DNA of 64,000 nt, from the NCBI GenBank assembly GCA_044224515.1, contig JBGAKH010000009.1:62001-126000 (forward strand), written 5' to 3'. Below the pieces are notes generated by a model. The model did not search any database. It was given only the letters and a program-made list of their open reading frames with translations, and was not told where the DNA came from. The position numbers and the translations under genes were made by a program. Source of the stretch: JBBATK01 sp044224515 (GTDB taxonomy: Bacteria > Bacteroidota > Ignavibacteria > Kapaibacteriales > NICIL-2). This document shows, piece after piece, positions 1-8,446 of the stretch (position 1 is the first letter of the stretch; every line of letters begins with the position of its first letter).

Positions 1-487
1 TTCCGTTGCCCGGTCCGCCAACTTTTGTGACACCCCATGGTGTGGTTTGAGCCAGAGTTCGGTTTGAACCTTTGTCAACAACCACTGTTTCAGGATCAAG
101 CTTAATGATGCGATCCGGCTCTATGTAGGCTACACGTGTATCTTTTTGGAGTCTGGCGGCTTGCTCAGCGCTCATGCTTGCGCAGAATCCGTGCAAAGCA
201 TCGCGATATGTAAACTGTACCGCACTCGTCGGTAATCCTACGGAAGCACAGGTAGACTGAACCATGTTGTCGATGTTAGCACCGGCTGCCAACACGCCAT
301 TCGCTGAGAATACGACAATGTATCGGTTCGGAACCACATCACCGTTGCGTTGGACAGAGCTTGAAGGAATCTGCGCGGTCTCTTCTTCCAAAGGCTGTTG
401 TATATCGCTACAGGCGCTGAAGTAAGCAGCTGAGGCAATGGCAACTGCGTTGACAAGAGTACGAAAAGAGAAACGACCTAGAGACAT
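1..487 (-). CDS. S8 subtilisin-like serine protease, N-terminal part (cut by window edge)
   Basis: The reading frame stays open from an ATG at 487 down to base 1, giving about 162 residues. It begins with a lipoprotein-like signal peptide (hydrophobic stretch ending YFSAC, Cys near residue 26). An inhibitor I9-type propeptide follows: RYIVVFS, then a stretch containing YRDALHGFCASMSAEQAA, then RVAYIEPDRII. The segment TPWGVTKVGGPGNG then matches the usual start of a subtilase catalytic domain. The Asp/His/Ser triad lies outside the window. A good ribosome site (AGGAG) sits 7 bases before the ATG. By family knowledge this is a secreted, self-processed endopeptidase. The identification rests on the propeptide and the domain entry only. 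Confidence 0.82.
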   Translation of the reverse strand, partial: MSLGRFSFRTLVNAVAIASAAYFSACSDIQQPLEEETAQIPSSSVQRNGDVVPNRYIVVFSANGVLAAGANIDNMVQSTCASVGLPTSAVQFTYRDALHGFCASMSAEQAARLQKDTRVAYIEPDRIIKLDPETVVVDKGSNRTLAQTTPWGVTKVGGPGNG

Positions 488-850
488 GGATGCTCCTGTA
501 ATAGTGGTTAGAAGTAGGGAAAGACAAGTGTGATTCTTGCATGTCCGTATGCAAACCAACGATCCATCAGGAGCTGCGAGAAGGGTATGAGAGAATTGTG
601 TGCGTTCTCTCACCTAAGCGGAGCTTTAGGAAAGTATCGGACTCTTGCTTGCGAACTGTAGAACGATCTCAGTAATTCTACAGATTTTTTTTTGCCACCA
701 TTAAATGGACGTGGTGAGAACTGCAGGTCGACGGAATATCAAGCACTTATCAACCTGCTTTTCAACAACATTTCCCCAGACGTTCCACGGATGTTCCACG
801 GAGCCAAGAGCTCCGTATCTTTGAAAACACCATGGCAGGACTAGTTTTTA
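488..850. promoter_or_regulatory. Divergent intergenic region between subtilase and Nudix genes
   Basis: This 363-base gap separates two divergently oriented genes, so it must hold promoters for both. I see a T-run (about 676-685), a tandem 10-mer at 782-802 and a short hairpin at 799-815. No convincing gene lies in it, and no promoter boxes could be assigned with confidence. Confidence 0.5.
782..815. repeat. Tandem GTTCCACGGA 10-mer (11-bp period) running into a hairpin
   Basis: GTTCCACGGA occurs at 782-791 and again at 793-802, an exact 11-base period (one helical turn). The second copy overlaps the 6-bp hairpin CGGAGC-caaga-GCTCCG (799-815). GTTCCAC resembles the left half of known parS sites, and parA-parB start about 860 bases downstream. 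The right half of a parS palindrome is missing, so any partition role is speculation. An operator for a divergent regulator is equally possible. Confidence 0.45.
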
Positions 851-1402
851 ATGATCAAGGCATGGCAGACGGTTTCGCGACGGAACGCCGGTGATTTTCG
901 CATTTTCCAGGCTGAGTTTGTTGAGCGGGAGCATCCGCACACCAAACAGAGCAGCCCGTTTATCGTCCTTCGCTCACCTTCGTGGGTGAATATCCTTCCG
1001 ATTACCGCTGAACAGCAGATTGTTCTAGTTCGACAGTATCGTCACGGCATAGACCGCGTTAGCCTGGAACTTCCGGGTGGAATGGTTGAAGCAGGGGAAG
1101 ATCCTTGCGAAGCCGGCATGCGGGAGTGCCTAGAGGAAACCGGCTATGGTGCATCAGAGAGAGCGGATTTGTTAGGTGTTGTGCATCCAAACCCGGCATT
1201 CATGGATAACGTGTGTCATTCATATGTGTGGCACAACTGTGAACCTCGCCAGGAGCAGCGTCTTGACAACAACGAGGACATCGAAGTCGTGTTAATGACC
1301 ATGAACGAGATCCGTAGAGCTCTCGTAGACGGTGTTATATCGCACTCCCTCATGATGAATGCGTTTTTTCTCTACTGGCTGAACAACGATGAACAACGAT
1401 GA
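851..1402 (+). CDS. Nudix hydrolase, ADP-ribose pyrophosphatase type
   Basis: 183 residues. A complete Nudix box is visible around residues 75-98: G-x5-E-x7-R-E-x-x-E-E-x-G, read as GMVEAGE then RECLEETGY. The preceding LVRQYRHG and LELPGG segments are typical of the ADP-ribose pyrophosphatase branch, which cleaves ADP-sugars and related nucleoside diphosphates with Mg2+. The protein is soluble and cytosolic. The gene is divergent from the subtilase. A 263-base gap follows before parA, so co-transcription with parAB is uncertain. The end of the coding region contains a short direct repeat (GAACAACGAT twice). Substrate cannot be told from sequence alone. Confidence 0.88.
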   Translation: MIKAWQTVSRRNAGDFRIFQAEFVEREHPHTKQSSPFIVLRSPSWVNILPITAEQQIVLVRQYRHGIDRVSLELPGGMVEAGEDPCEAGMRECLEETGYGASERADLLGVVHPNPAFMDNVCHSYVWHNCEPRQEQRLDNNEDIEVVLMTMNEIRRALVDGVISHSLMMNAFFLYWLNNDEQR

Positions 1403-1665
1403 GCAGCTATGAGCTTAGGTGTACAGATGTACTCCTCGCCCTTGAATGCGAGCTCTTTGGAGAATGTAGTTCTTGTGATTCGTGGAATTGTGTCGGGCAC
1501 TCGACGAGAACGACACCCCTGTACCTTCAGCACGAAAGCTTGTCATTCAGAGAGTAGACATAGAACGACAGAAGAAGAGTACAGAATCGATTGGAGATGG
1601 TTTCGCAGAGCGACAAAGAGCCTACACCACAAGGCGTCGCTGAGATGCACTGTTGGAGGACATAT

Positions 1666-2460
1666 ATGGCAAAGATTATTGCGATAGCAAATCAAAAAGG
1701 CGGAGTCGGCAAAACGACAACAGCAGTAAATCTGGCGGCATCGTTGGCTGCTGCGGAGAAGCAGACGTTGTTGATCGACATTGATCCGCAAGCGAATGCC
1801 TCAAACGGAATGGGTGTTGACACTCGTGAGTTAAACGAAACCGTCTACGAGGTTCTTATCAACAAGTTGCCTGTACCGCAAGCCACCATTAAAACGGCAA
1901 TGCCGAATTTAGACCTTATTCCTTCGCACATCAACTTGGTTGGTGCCGAAATCGAGTTGGTTGAAATGGAACAGCGTGAGAACATCCTGAAGCAGGCTCT
2001 CAACACCGTTAGCGATCAGTATCAGTTTATTATCATCGACTGTCCACCTTCACTTGGCCTCCTGACCCTGAATGCATTGACCGCAGCCGATACCGTGTTG
2101 ATTCCGGTACAGTGCGAGTACTATGCGCTTGAAGGACTGGGACAGCTCTTGAACACAATTTCGATTGTGAAGCGCCATTTGAATCCGCGACTTGACATCG
2201 AGGGCGTTTTGCTGACGATGTTTGACAGCCGTCTACGCTTGTCGAATCAGGTTGTTGAAGAGGTTCGTGCGCACTTTCAAGACCGAGCGTGTGAAACCGT
2301 GATTAACCGTAATGTACGTTTGGCAGAAGCGCCGAGTCACGGTAAACCGGCGATTCTGTATGATGCGCTGAGCCAAGGCTCGCGTAACTACTTGGAGCTG
2401 GCAAATGAGATACTCAAACGCAACGGCTTTTCAACGTCGAATTTTGCCACCATAGCCTAA
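1666..2460 (+). CDS. parA: Chromosome partitioning ATPase ParA (Soj family)
   Basis: 264 residues from ATG 1666, chosen because GGAGGA lies 5 bases upstream and the protein then opens MAKIIAIANQKGGVGKTTTA, the deviant Walker A motif of ParA/MinD ATPases. Further family signatures are DIDPQANAS and the switch segment IDCPPSLG. No N-terminal helix-turn-helix is present, so this is the short chromosomal (Soj-like) type. ParA forms ATP-dependent dimers on DNA and moves ParB-parS complexes to segregate origins. parB starts 24 bases downstream in the same operon. An in-frame start at 1591 exists but adds residues atypical of the family. Confidence 0.95.
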   Translation: MAKIIAIANQKGGVGKTTTAVNLAASLAAAEKQTLLIDIDPQANASNGMGVDTRELNETVYEVLINKLPVPQATIKTAMPNLDLIPSHINLVGAEIELVEMEQRENILKQALNTVSDQYQFIIIDCPPSLGLLTLNALTAADTVLIPVQCEYYALEGLGQLLNTISIVKRHLNPRLDIEGVLLTMFDSRLRLSNQVVEEVRAHFQDRACETVINRNVRLAEAPSHGKPAILYDALSQGSRNYLELANEILKRNGFSTSNFATIA

Positions 2461-2484
2461 ACGGACGAACTAGGGGATATCAAG

Positions 2485-3450
2485 ATGAAAACTCATGCAT
2501 TAGGAAAAGGTTTAAGCGCATTGATTCCAAAGGAAGCACCCGTGGTGCAGGGAGAGTCACGTCAAACTCTACCGCCCGGCGATGCCACTGCAGTGGACTC
2601 AACGAGTTTGATAGAACTGATGAAGGTTCGACCCAATCGCTTCCAACCGCGACATGACTTTGATCCTGTTGCACTTGCCGAGTTAGTTGACTCCGTCAAG
2701 GAAAAGGGAGTAATTCAGCCGATTACAGTGCGGCGTGTACCGGGTGGTTATGAATTGGTAGCAGGTGAGCGCCGAGTTCGTGCATCCATTGAGGCAGGAC
2801 TGGAAAAAATCCCGGCCTATATCCTTGATGTTGACAGCGATGCAGAAATGCTTGAGCTTGCCATCATCGAGAATGTCCAACGGGAAAATCTCAACCCCAT
2901 CGAAGTGGCTCTTGGCTATCACCGTCTCATTGAAGAATGTCAGCTTACTCAGGAAGAAGTTGCGATGAAAGTGGGCAAGGAGCGCTCAACCGTAACGAAT
3001 TTCTTGCGTTTGTTGAAGCTTAGCGCCACCGTTCAGGATGCTTTGCGTGTGAAGCTCATCAGCATGGGACACGCCAGGGCACTTCTTTCTCTGGGCACTG
3101 ATGAACTGCAAGAAGCTGTACTCCACGAAGTGCAGAAACGCGAGTTGTCGGTACGCTCTACCGAGGCGTTGGTCAAAGATGTTCAGAATGGAAAACTGGT
3201 TTACGACGGCGAGCTGCGAGCATCGGCAGGTAGTAAGAGTTCAAAGAAAGAACCACCAAAGCCTAACAAAGTCACCTCAACTCTTGGCGAAATTGAGTCT
3301 CATCTCAGAACCCTCATGGGTACACAGGTCCGAGTACGAACAAAGAATGAAGCGGGTGCAGGAACGATAGAATTGGAGTTCTACTCCTTCGAAGATCTCG
3401 AACGACTCCTGGAATTGTTTGCTGTTGTGGAACAGTCCATGATGCAGTAG
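2485..3450 (+). CDS. parB: Chromosome partitioning protein ParB (Spo0J family)
   Basis: 321 residues. The N-terminus LGKGLSALI is the conserved ParA-interaction patch. A ParB/sulfiredoxin-like CTP-binding domain spans about residues 40-130 and contains RPNRFQPR, GERRVRAS and ENVQRENLNPIE. A helix-turn-helix follows (LTQEEVAMKVGKERSTVTNF), which reads parS. A lysine-rich linker and a C-terminal dimerisation region complete the protein. Length is normal. A GGGGAT ribosome site precedes the ATG. The 24-base gap to parA supports one operon. No complete parS palindrome is seen in this window. The stop codon overlaps the left arm of a GGTAGCT/AGCTACC inverted repeat (3450-3480) that has no T-run. 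Confidence 0.95.
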   Translation: MKTHALGKGLSALIPKEAPVVQGESRQTLPPGDATAVDSTSLIELMKVRPNRFQPRHDFDPVALAELVDSVKEKGVIQPITVRRVPGGYELVAGERRVRASIEAGLEKIPAYILDVDSDAEMLELAIIENVQRENLNPIEVALGYHRLIEECQLTQEEVAMKVGKERSTVTNFLRLLKLSATVQDALRVKLISMGHARALLSLGTDELQEAVLHEVQKRELSVRSTEALVKDVQNGKLVYDGELRASAGSKSSKKEPPKPNKVTSTLGEIESHLRTLMGTQVRVRTKNEAGAGTIELEFYSFEDLERLLELFAVVEQSMMQ

Positions 3451-3667
3451 GTAGCTGAAGGATGTGCGTCGGTAGCTACCAGAGTATTCAGTTCTCACAG
3501 GATCTACTCGCACACCATTGGCGTTTCGTTTGGATGGGTTGAGCTGAAGTGAAAAATGTTCACAGCGGGTCGTCCTCACAGAAAAAGAAGGGCAAAGTAA
3601 CGTATGAGCCGCTAAGTTTTTCAACACCAAAGGCTCTTCGCCTACAACAACTGAAGATCTCTTGAAC

Positions 3668-4105
3668 ATGGCATCAGAACTCGTACATCATTTTCCGTAT
3701 CGGGTCCGCTATGCGGACACCGACACCATGACCTTCATGTACAATGGTGAATACCTGCGATTGTTTGAGATCGGTCGAACCGAGCTACTGCGAGCCGTTG
3801 GACTTCCATATTCTGTTATAGAGAAAGCCGGCTATCTGATGCCGGTGCTTGAAGCGCATGTCTGGTATCGTAATCCATCGTTTTACGACGATTTGCTGGA
3901 TATCGAAACAACTTTTCGTTGGGAACCGGGACCAACCATTATCTTACACTATCGTATATTGCGAGAGAGTACTTTGATTGCCGAAGGGCACACGGTCCAT
4001 TGTTTTATGCATGCTCAAACACGAAAAGCGGTACGTCCGCCAAAGCTGTTTGTCGATGCGGTGCAAAACGGCAGCGTGGACCACGATCGTAGCCCGGCGG
4101 AATAA
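3668..4105 (+). CDS. Acyl-CoA thioesterase, 4HBT hot-dog fold (YbgC/FadM type)
   Basis: 145 residues from ATG 3668 (a TTG two codons upstream is possible). The N-terminal signature VRYADTDTMTFMYNGEYL, followed by EIGRTELLR, is that of YbgC/FadM-like hot-dog thioesterases, where the Asp of DTD is the catalytic acid. The usual VYH of YbgC reads MYN here, so the second polar residue is Asn rather than His. Family members cleave short- or medium-chain acyl-CoA or aryl-CoA. The protein is cytosolic. The 165-base gap to the next gene leaves operon membership open. Substrate is unknown. Confidence 0.85.
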   Translation: MASELVHHFPYRVRYADTDTMTFMYNGEYLRLFEIGRTELLRAVGLPYSVIEKAGYLMPVLEAHVWYRNPSFYDDLLDIETTFRWEPGPTIILHYRILRESTLIAEGHTVHCFMHAQTRKAVRPPKLFVDAVQNGSVDHDRSPAE

Positions 4106-4270
4106 CTCGGTGCATAGCGTCGATCACGTTTTCGCTCCATCAAAGTAGATATTCGTTCATTTTGGCTGAGTTTTTCGATACTCAATATCGATCGGAGAAC
4201 AGTCATCACCTTCGACCAAACACTATTGCTTCAACGCTACTCTTGTGTTTCCACTCTTGTGAATTCTGCT

Positions 4271-5218
4271 ATGATCATGCGTAGTGTTGTTGCTCTGAGC
4301 TGTGCTTTTGTCTTCAGTTCTGCTTTCGGGCTCGCTCAAACCTATTCACCCTACCAATTCTTGCGCTGGAATTATAGCGCACGAAGCTCGTCACTTGCCG
4401 AGGCAACGGTTGCCGCGTTGGACGATCCCTCCAATGTTATCCTAAATCCTGCTTCAGCATACCTCGTGCCGAGTGGAAAGTTAGCGCTGACCGTCGTGAA
4501 GAACGTTGCCGACATCAACTCAGGCACTGTGTCATACGTTGGGGCGATGGGTGACGAAGCAAAGTGGTCTGCTCAAGTCAACTATCAATCATTGGGTAGC
4601 TTTGTCGGAAAGAACTCGCAAGGTGACCCAACAGGAAAATCATATAGTCCCGGTGGCCTCTCATTGGGACTGAGTTATGCAAATCGCATCGATTCCGGCT
4701 TTTACTACGGCGTAGGGCTGCACTATATCTCCGTAAGTTTAGCTGACGAGGCAAGCAGCGCGTTGTCGATCGACGCAGGACTGCTCTACCATATTCCCAA
4801 TTCACGATGGAATGTTGGTTTGGCTCTCACGAATCTGGGTGCCCAACTCAGCAAAATCAATAGTACTTCAGAGCCGTTACCGACTGATCTGCGCATCGGT
4901 GTTAACCACCGCTTGCGCGGTCTTCCACTTCTCGTGAATTTTAGCTTTAATCACTTAGTAGACCAGAACACAGCCGTGTTTGACCACTTCAAAAACTTCT
5001 CCATCGGGGGTGAACTGTATGTGGGCAAAATCATAGAACTACGTTTGGGATATAACAACGGTGTGCACAGCGGTGCTGCGTTTCCGGTGAACTCACAATT
5101 CGCCGGCTTAAATTTCGGTCTGGGAATTAAGCTGAAACCTTTGACCGTAGACTACGCTCTCAGTTCCTATGTCAGCGGTGTCATGCAACACCGTCTCAGT
5201 ATTGTGACTGCTCTCTAA
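4271..5218 (+). CDS. PorV/PorQ-family outer-membrane barrel protein (T9SS-associated)
   Basis: About 315 residues. The start at 4271 (or 4277) is chosen because it gives a clean signal peptide (ALSCAFVFSSAFGLAQ). The mature N-terminus, YQFLRWNYSARSSSLAEATVAALDDPSNVILNPA, has the FL-x5-AR-x-xxL-A plus D-x-NPA pattern of PorV/PorQ proteins. The rest alternates polar and hydrophobic residues, as expected of an outer-membrane barrel. PorQ-type proteins work with the type IX secretion system and its sortase-like complex, and T9SS sorting domains occur elsewhere in this window (30.1, 47.9, 54.1 and 57.6 kb). Assignment to PorQ rather than PorV or an unrelated paralogue is inferred from length and N-terminus only. 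A terminator follows at 5246. Confidence 0.72.
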   Translation: MIMRSVVALSCAFVFSSAFGLAQTYSPYQFLRWNYSARSSSLAEATVAALDDPSNVILNPASAYLVPSGKLALTVVKNVADINSGTVSYVGAMGDEAKWSAQVNYQSLGSFVGKNSQGDPTGKSYSPGGLSLGLSYANRIDSGFYYGVGLHYISVSLADEASSALSIDAGLLYHIPNSRWNVGLALTNLGAQLSKINSTSEPLPTDLRIGVNHRLRGLPLLVNFSFNHLVDQNTAVFDHFKNFSIGGELYVGKIIELRLGYNNGVHSGAAFPVNSQFAGLNFGLGIKLKPLTVDYALSSYVSGVMQHRLSIVTAL

Positions 5219-5245
5219 GCGCAGTAATTTCAAGACCTAAGCTCC

Positions 5246-5288
5246 AAGCCGAGTCTTGTGCCTGTCGGCATGGTCTCGGCTTTTTTCT
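5246..5288 (+). terminator. Rho-independent terminator after the PorQ-like gene
   Basis: An 8-bp stem AAGCCGAG/CTCGGCTT encloses a second small stem (TGCC-tgtc-GGCA) and runs into a T-tract (TTTTTTC). It lies 28 bases after the stop codon. Confidence 0.85.
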
Positions 5289-5429
5289 TGCGTTGTGGGT
5301 GTGAAAATCTCTAAATTTGAGCGATGATATGCCTGAGTTGCCAGACCGGGGTGTCATCCGGAGACCCAATGTCTTCGTCTCAATCAGCAGCAGCTAAACA
5401 GGAATGTTTCACATCTTCAAGGAAGACCT

Positions 5430-5897
5430 ATGTCTAAGTGGTCCTTTAGGCTCGCACTGTGCGCGCTTGTGCTCATCTCATTGAGTTTTAGTCTGTATTC
5501 CCAGAATACAAGTCAAAGTTCCGGAAGTTCTCAGTCAAGCTCACCAATGCTTAAGCCACAGCTGAGCGTTAGCGACCTGGTATTTACCTTAAATACGCTG
5601 GCTTCGGTAAACATCAATGGTAGTGAAGTCGAGGCGTATATCGACGTCAAGAATACCTTTACCAAGGCGTTTGAGCAGGCGCAAAAGGATAAGAAAGGCG
5701 AAAACGATATGGTGACAGTCGAGCTGTCGGTTCTCACCGCTAACAACTTTTTGCAGCTCTTTCAGCGTGCAAGTCTGCAAGGCTCAGCGGCAGAGAAGTT
5801 CATGAACGTAAAGAATGCCCTCTACGCCTCAGCTCCGAAAGCCCCGAATGCTGAACCGGCAGCGATAACACCTCCTAGTACCGGAAGCAAAAAGTAG
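5430..5897 (+). CDS. Small exported protein of unknown function
   Basis: 155 residues. A signal peptide is clear (basic start, LALCALVLISLSFSLYS, cleavage near QNTS). A Ser/Gln/Gly-rich linker follows (residues 26-40). A predicted helical region (about residues 45-130) contains two similar helix-turn segments (EVEAYIDVKNTFTKAF and AAEKFMNVKNALYAS). The tail is Ala/Pro-rich and ends in Lys. I recognise no family. The gene has its own terminator upstream and downstream, so it is probably monocistronic. It is likely periplasmic or surface exposed. Confidence 0.7.
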   Translation: MSKWSFRLALCALVLISLSFSLYSQNTSQSSGSSQSSSPMLKPQLSVSDLVFTLNTLASVNINGSEVEAYIDVKNTFTKAFEQAQKDKKGENDMVTVELSVLTANNFLQLFQRASLQGSAAEKFMNVKNALYASAPKAPNAEPAAITPPSTGSKK

Positions 5898-5983
5898 TCT
5901 CGTGTTTCTGCAGATCTCTGGCTTCTTATAATGATAAGCCCTTGAGCACAGACATGGTAGATTCATTACAATAGTTGTTGAAG

Positions 5984-6031
5984 AACAGCGCCAATTGCCT
6001 AAGCAGTTGGTGCTGTTTTTTTTATTTTTTT
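5984..6031 (+). terminator. Strong rho-independent terminator with long T-tract
   Basis: A 14-bp stem with G-T pairs (AACAGCGCCAATTG / CAGTTGGTGCTGTT, 6-base loop) is followed by T8-A-T7 and then G8. It ends the 5430 gene and lies between convergent genes. The homopolymer run is unusually long for this window. Confidence 0.88.
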
Positions 6032-6167
6032 GGGGGGGGAAGGGACCTAAGGATGTGGAAGTACTTGTCAGGCTCATATAGCACAGCCTAGTGGCAGAGC
6101 TTGATAGTAGAGAGTGACTAAGAGACGAGTCTCTGTTGATCACACTCGATGGAGATGGGAACCAGAA

Positions 6168-7058
6168 CTATACCGATGGTATGGCGCGACGATGCAGGAG
6201 CAAAACGAGAAGAAGACAAAGCAGTGCGGAAGCACCCATGACGTTGAGGTAGAATCCACCAAGGCTAAGGAGTCCCGAACTTTGAGCCATCATCAGCAGA
6301 GCGTAGCAACAGGCTAGACCGAGTGCTAAGGCCGGCACCGTACAAACCAGAATTCTCCATAATGAACTACGAGCAAGGAAGGACCTCTTCGCGCCGAGAA
6401 GGAGAACGACGCGTTGATCGTCGCTAGCATACATACTCTCTGCACGAAACGCGAACGAGATCAGGAGAAGACAGACAATGAGGAGCATACCGGCACCGAT
6501 AAGAGCAGACCACATCAAACGGTTGTACTCTCGTGTAACAGCGCGCACATACTCGGATTGATAGTGCACTTCCTCAACGATGGAATTCATGGTGCGGTAT
6601 TGCTGAACCATCGACAAAAACGTCGCATCGTTTGTCAAAAACTCGGGCTTCAGATGAATACGCAATACACTCGTGAAGGGATTTTGTGGCAAGACTTCGG
6701 CTACATTTACTCCATAGCGTTCTTGGAAGTACTCCCTCAAACTGTCGGGGGTTTGCACATCAATAGAAGCTAAAGAAGCATCTTTCATGAAATCTGACGC
6801 AAGATCATAAGCCGACTTAGCATCGACTTCCGGCTTCAGGAACAATGAAATTGTGGCAGAGTCCACATGTTCCGTGTGCTGCTGATACAGATAGAACCAC
6901 AAGGATGCTGTGGTGGCTATGAGAACCGTACAAAATGCGATAACCAGGAGCAATCGTAAGCTCGATGAGGGACGATTCCGTAGTTGTCGTAGCGCGATAG
7001 ACCAGTGATAAGAACGAAACATAGAGTGTTGGTAAAGTCCTCTGAAGCAATGATTCAT
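6168..7058 (-). CDS. ftsX: FtsX-like ABC permease (cell division protein FtsX family)
   Basis: 296 residues (or 284 from the Met at 7022). Layout matches FtsX. A cytoplasmic N-terminus (ALRQLRNRPSSSLRLLL) leads into TM1 (about residues 35-58). A periplasmic loop of about 120 residues follows, with the FtsX-type segments SLFLKPEVD and LREYFQERYG. Three TM segments then occupy the C-terminal third (about 180-205, 232-255 and 265-290). FtsX normally pairs with the ATPase FtsE and controls peptidoglycan hydrolases at the septum. FtsE is not in this window. The gene sits 21 bases after the flippase in a minus-strand operon with the heparinase-like gene, a cell-envelope context. Confidence 0.83.
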   Translation of the reverse strand: MNHCFRGLYQHSMFRSYHWSIALRQLRNRPSSSLRLLLVIAFCTVLIATTASLWFYLYQQHTEHVDSATISLFLKPEVDAKSAYDLASDFMKDASLASIDVQTPDSLREYFQERYGVNVAEVLPQNPFTSVLRIHLKPEFLTNDATFLSMVQQYRTMNSIVEEVHYQSEYVRAVTREYNRLMWSALIGAGMLLIVCLLLISFAFRAESMYASDDQRVVLLLGAKRSFLARSSLWRILVCTVPALALGLACCYALLMMAQSSGLLSLGGFYLNVMGASALLCLLLVLLLHRRAIPSV

Positions 7059-7079
7059 GAAGCAAAATGCCTTCGACTA

Positions 7080-8408
7080 TCAACTTTCAGGCTTTGCTTG
7101 TTTTGCTGACATACGAGAGCGAAAGCCTTGAATAGCCTCAAGTGTATCGGGGATTGTCCTAAAGAGCTGTGAAATCGGGAAGTGCAGATCGGCCCGAACA
7201 CTAATGATCAACAACAGCGCAAAGCACATTGAGTAGCTCACAACTCCGAGAGAAATCAAATTCTCAAGATGAAGGGATCCGGTAACGATGAAGGTGCCCA
7301 CACCTACAGCCGCACTGGTTGCAACGATTGCCAGCAGCTTCCACACTTTGTGCAGCGCAAGGTCAACTGATTGCAGGATAAACAGCGGTAGAAAAAGGGC
7401 TGCAAACAGCATAATGTTGAACTGCGAGGCAGCGGCCACATACTTTGCCCCCAGGTATCCTACGATGATGGTTGTTCCTCCGGACCACAGCACAATAACG
7501 CCAAACATGGTCATCATAACCAACAAGGAAATTGCTTTGGAGAACACAACGATGATTTGATCTCGTCGGTCTGCATCAAGCAGCTTCACGGCAGTCGGAT
7601 ACATCAGAGAGATCCCTGCATCCGTTGCAGTTTCAAAAACTCGATACAAGAGTTTGGCAGAATTATAGACTCCGGCAGCTGCAGTTCCAAAGTAGGGCTG
7701 CACCAGAAACATGTCGAGCTGTCGTATAGAATTGTTGAGAGCCATCATAAGAGCTTGGGGCATTCCAAAGGCGAGGATCTGTGCCATACGAATACTCCCA
7801 CGACGCCGAAACTCCATCATGTCGTATGCCAAAATGACGCTGACAATTGAGCTACAGCCCACACCCGCAAGTGAGATGAACTTCATATCCTCGTATGTTC
7901 CAAAAGAACCCGAGTGCAGCTTCCAAAAGAAGATGCAGGCCATGCTGCCGAACCACGCAAGGTCTGTGAAGAACACATCGCGCATGCGCAGCTCTCGCAT
8001 CATGAGTTTAAGTCCAAAGGCACGCGGTAATGTCAGAAGAACAAAAAGCGGTAAGGTGCTTGCCACATCGGCAAAGCGCGGCTCATTGAAAATCGTAGCC
8101 AGGGGAGCCTGTGCAAACAAGACAAGCCCGGACAAACCCATGGATATAGCCAGAAGGAACACAACCGAGATCAGATTAACTCGTCCACGGTCTTCTTCTT
8201 TTACTCCAAACTGAATAATGGACTGCAAAGCAGAGCCATCGCAGACGATGAAAATCCATGTTTGAAGGGTCACCAATTCAGAGGCCAAACCCCACTCTTC
8301 CGGACTCAAGCGTTTGATCTGCATGAGTGTGACCGCCCCGTACAAAATGAAAATCACTTTGTCCAGTGCTGTCCACGAAAGTTTGGAAAGGTGCTCTCTA
8401 AATTTCAC
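7080..8408 (-). CDS. Polysaccharide/lipid-linked oligosaccharide flippase (Wzx/MVF-like)
   Basis: 442 residues with about a dozen hydrophobic segments along the whole length. The N-terminal pattern (a Trp-rich first helix, then LSPEEWGLASELVTLQTW) fits the polysaccharide biosynthesis/oligosaccharide flippase family. Family members move undecaprenyl-linked sugar units across the inner membrane. The start is a GTG at 8408 with no strong ribosome site, 38 bases after the heparinase-like stop. Together with the heparinase-like gene it suggests exopolysaccharide or O-antigen handling. The substrate is unknown. Confidence 0.83.
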   Translation of the reverse strand: MKFREHLSKLSWTALDKVIFILYGAVTLMQIKRLSPEEWGLASELVTLQTWIFIVCDGSALQSIIQFGVKEEDRGRVNLISVVFLLAISMGLSGLVLFAQAPLATIFNEPRFADVASTLPLFVLLTLPRAFGLKLMMRELRMRDVFFTDLAWFGSMACIFFWKLHSGSFGTYEDMKFISLAGVGCSSIVSVILAYDMMEFRRRGSIRMAQILAFGMPQALMMALNNSIRQLDMFLVQPYFGTAAAGVYNSAKLLYRVFETATDAGISLMYPTAVKLLDADRRDQIIVVFSKAISLLVMMTMFGVIVLWSGGTTIIVGYLGAKYVAAASQFNIMLFAALFLPLFILQSVDLALHKVWKLLAIVATSAAVGVGTFIVTGSLHLENLISLGVVSYSMCFALLLIISVRADLHFPISQLFRTIPDTLEAIQGFRSRMSAKQAKPES

Positions 8409-8446
8409 GTTTCGAACAGTAGGTGAATTCCGGCAAATTTACGCTC

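Noticed and set aside
1409..1687. Plus-strand frame between Nudix and parA
   Set aside because: It ends inside parA in another frame and is rich in Arg/Ser/Cys; the GGAGGA site belongs to parA.
3450..3480. GGTAGCT/AGCTACC inverted repeat over the parB stop considered as terminator
   Set aside because: The loop is 17 bases and no T-tract follows.
5403..5413. GTTTCAC half-site near 5405 considered as parS
   Set aside because: Only the left half of the TGTTTCACGTGAAACA palindrome is present, which is frequent by chance.
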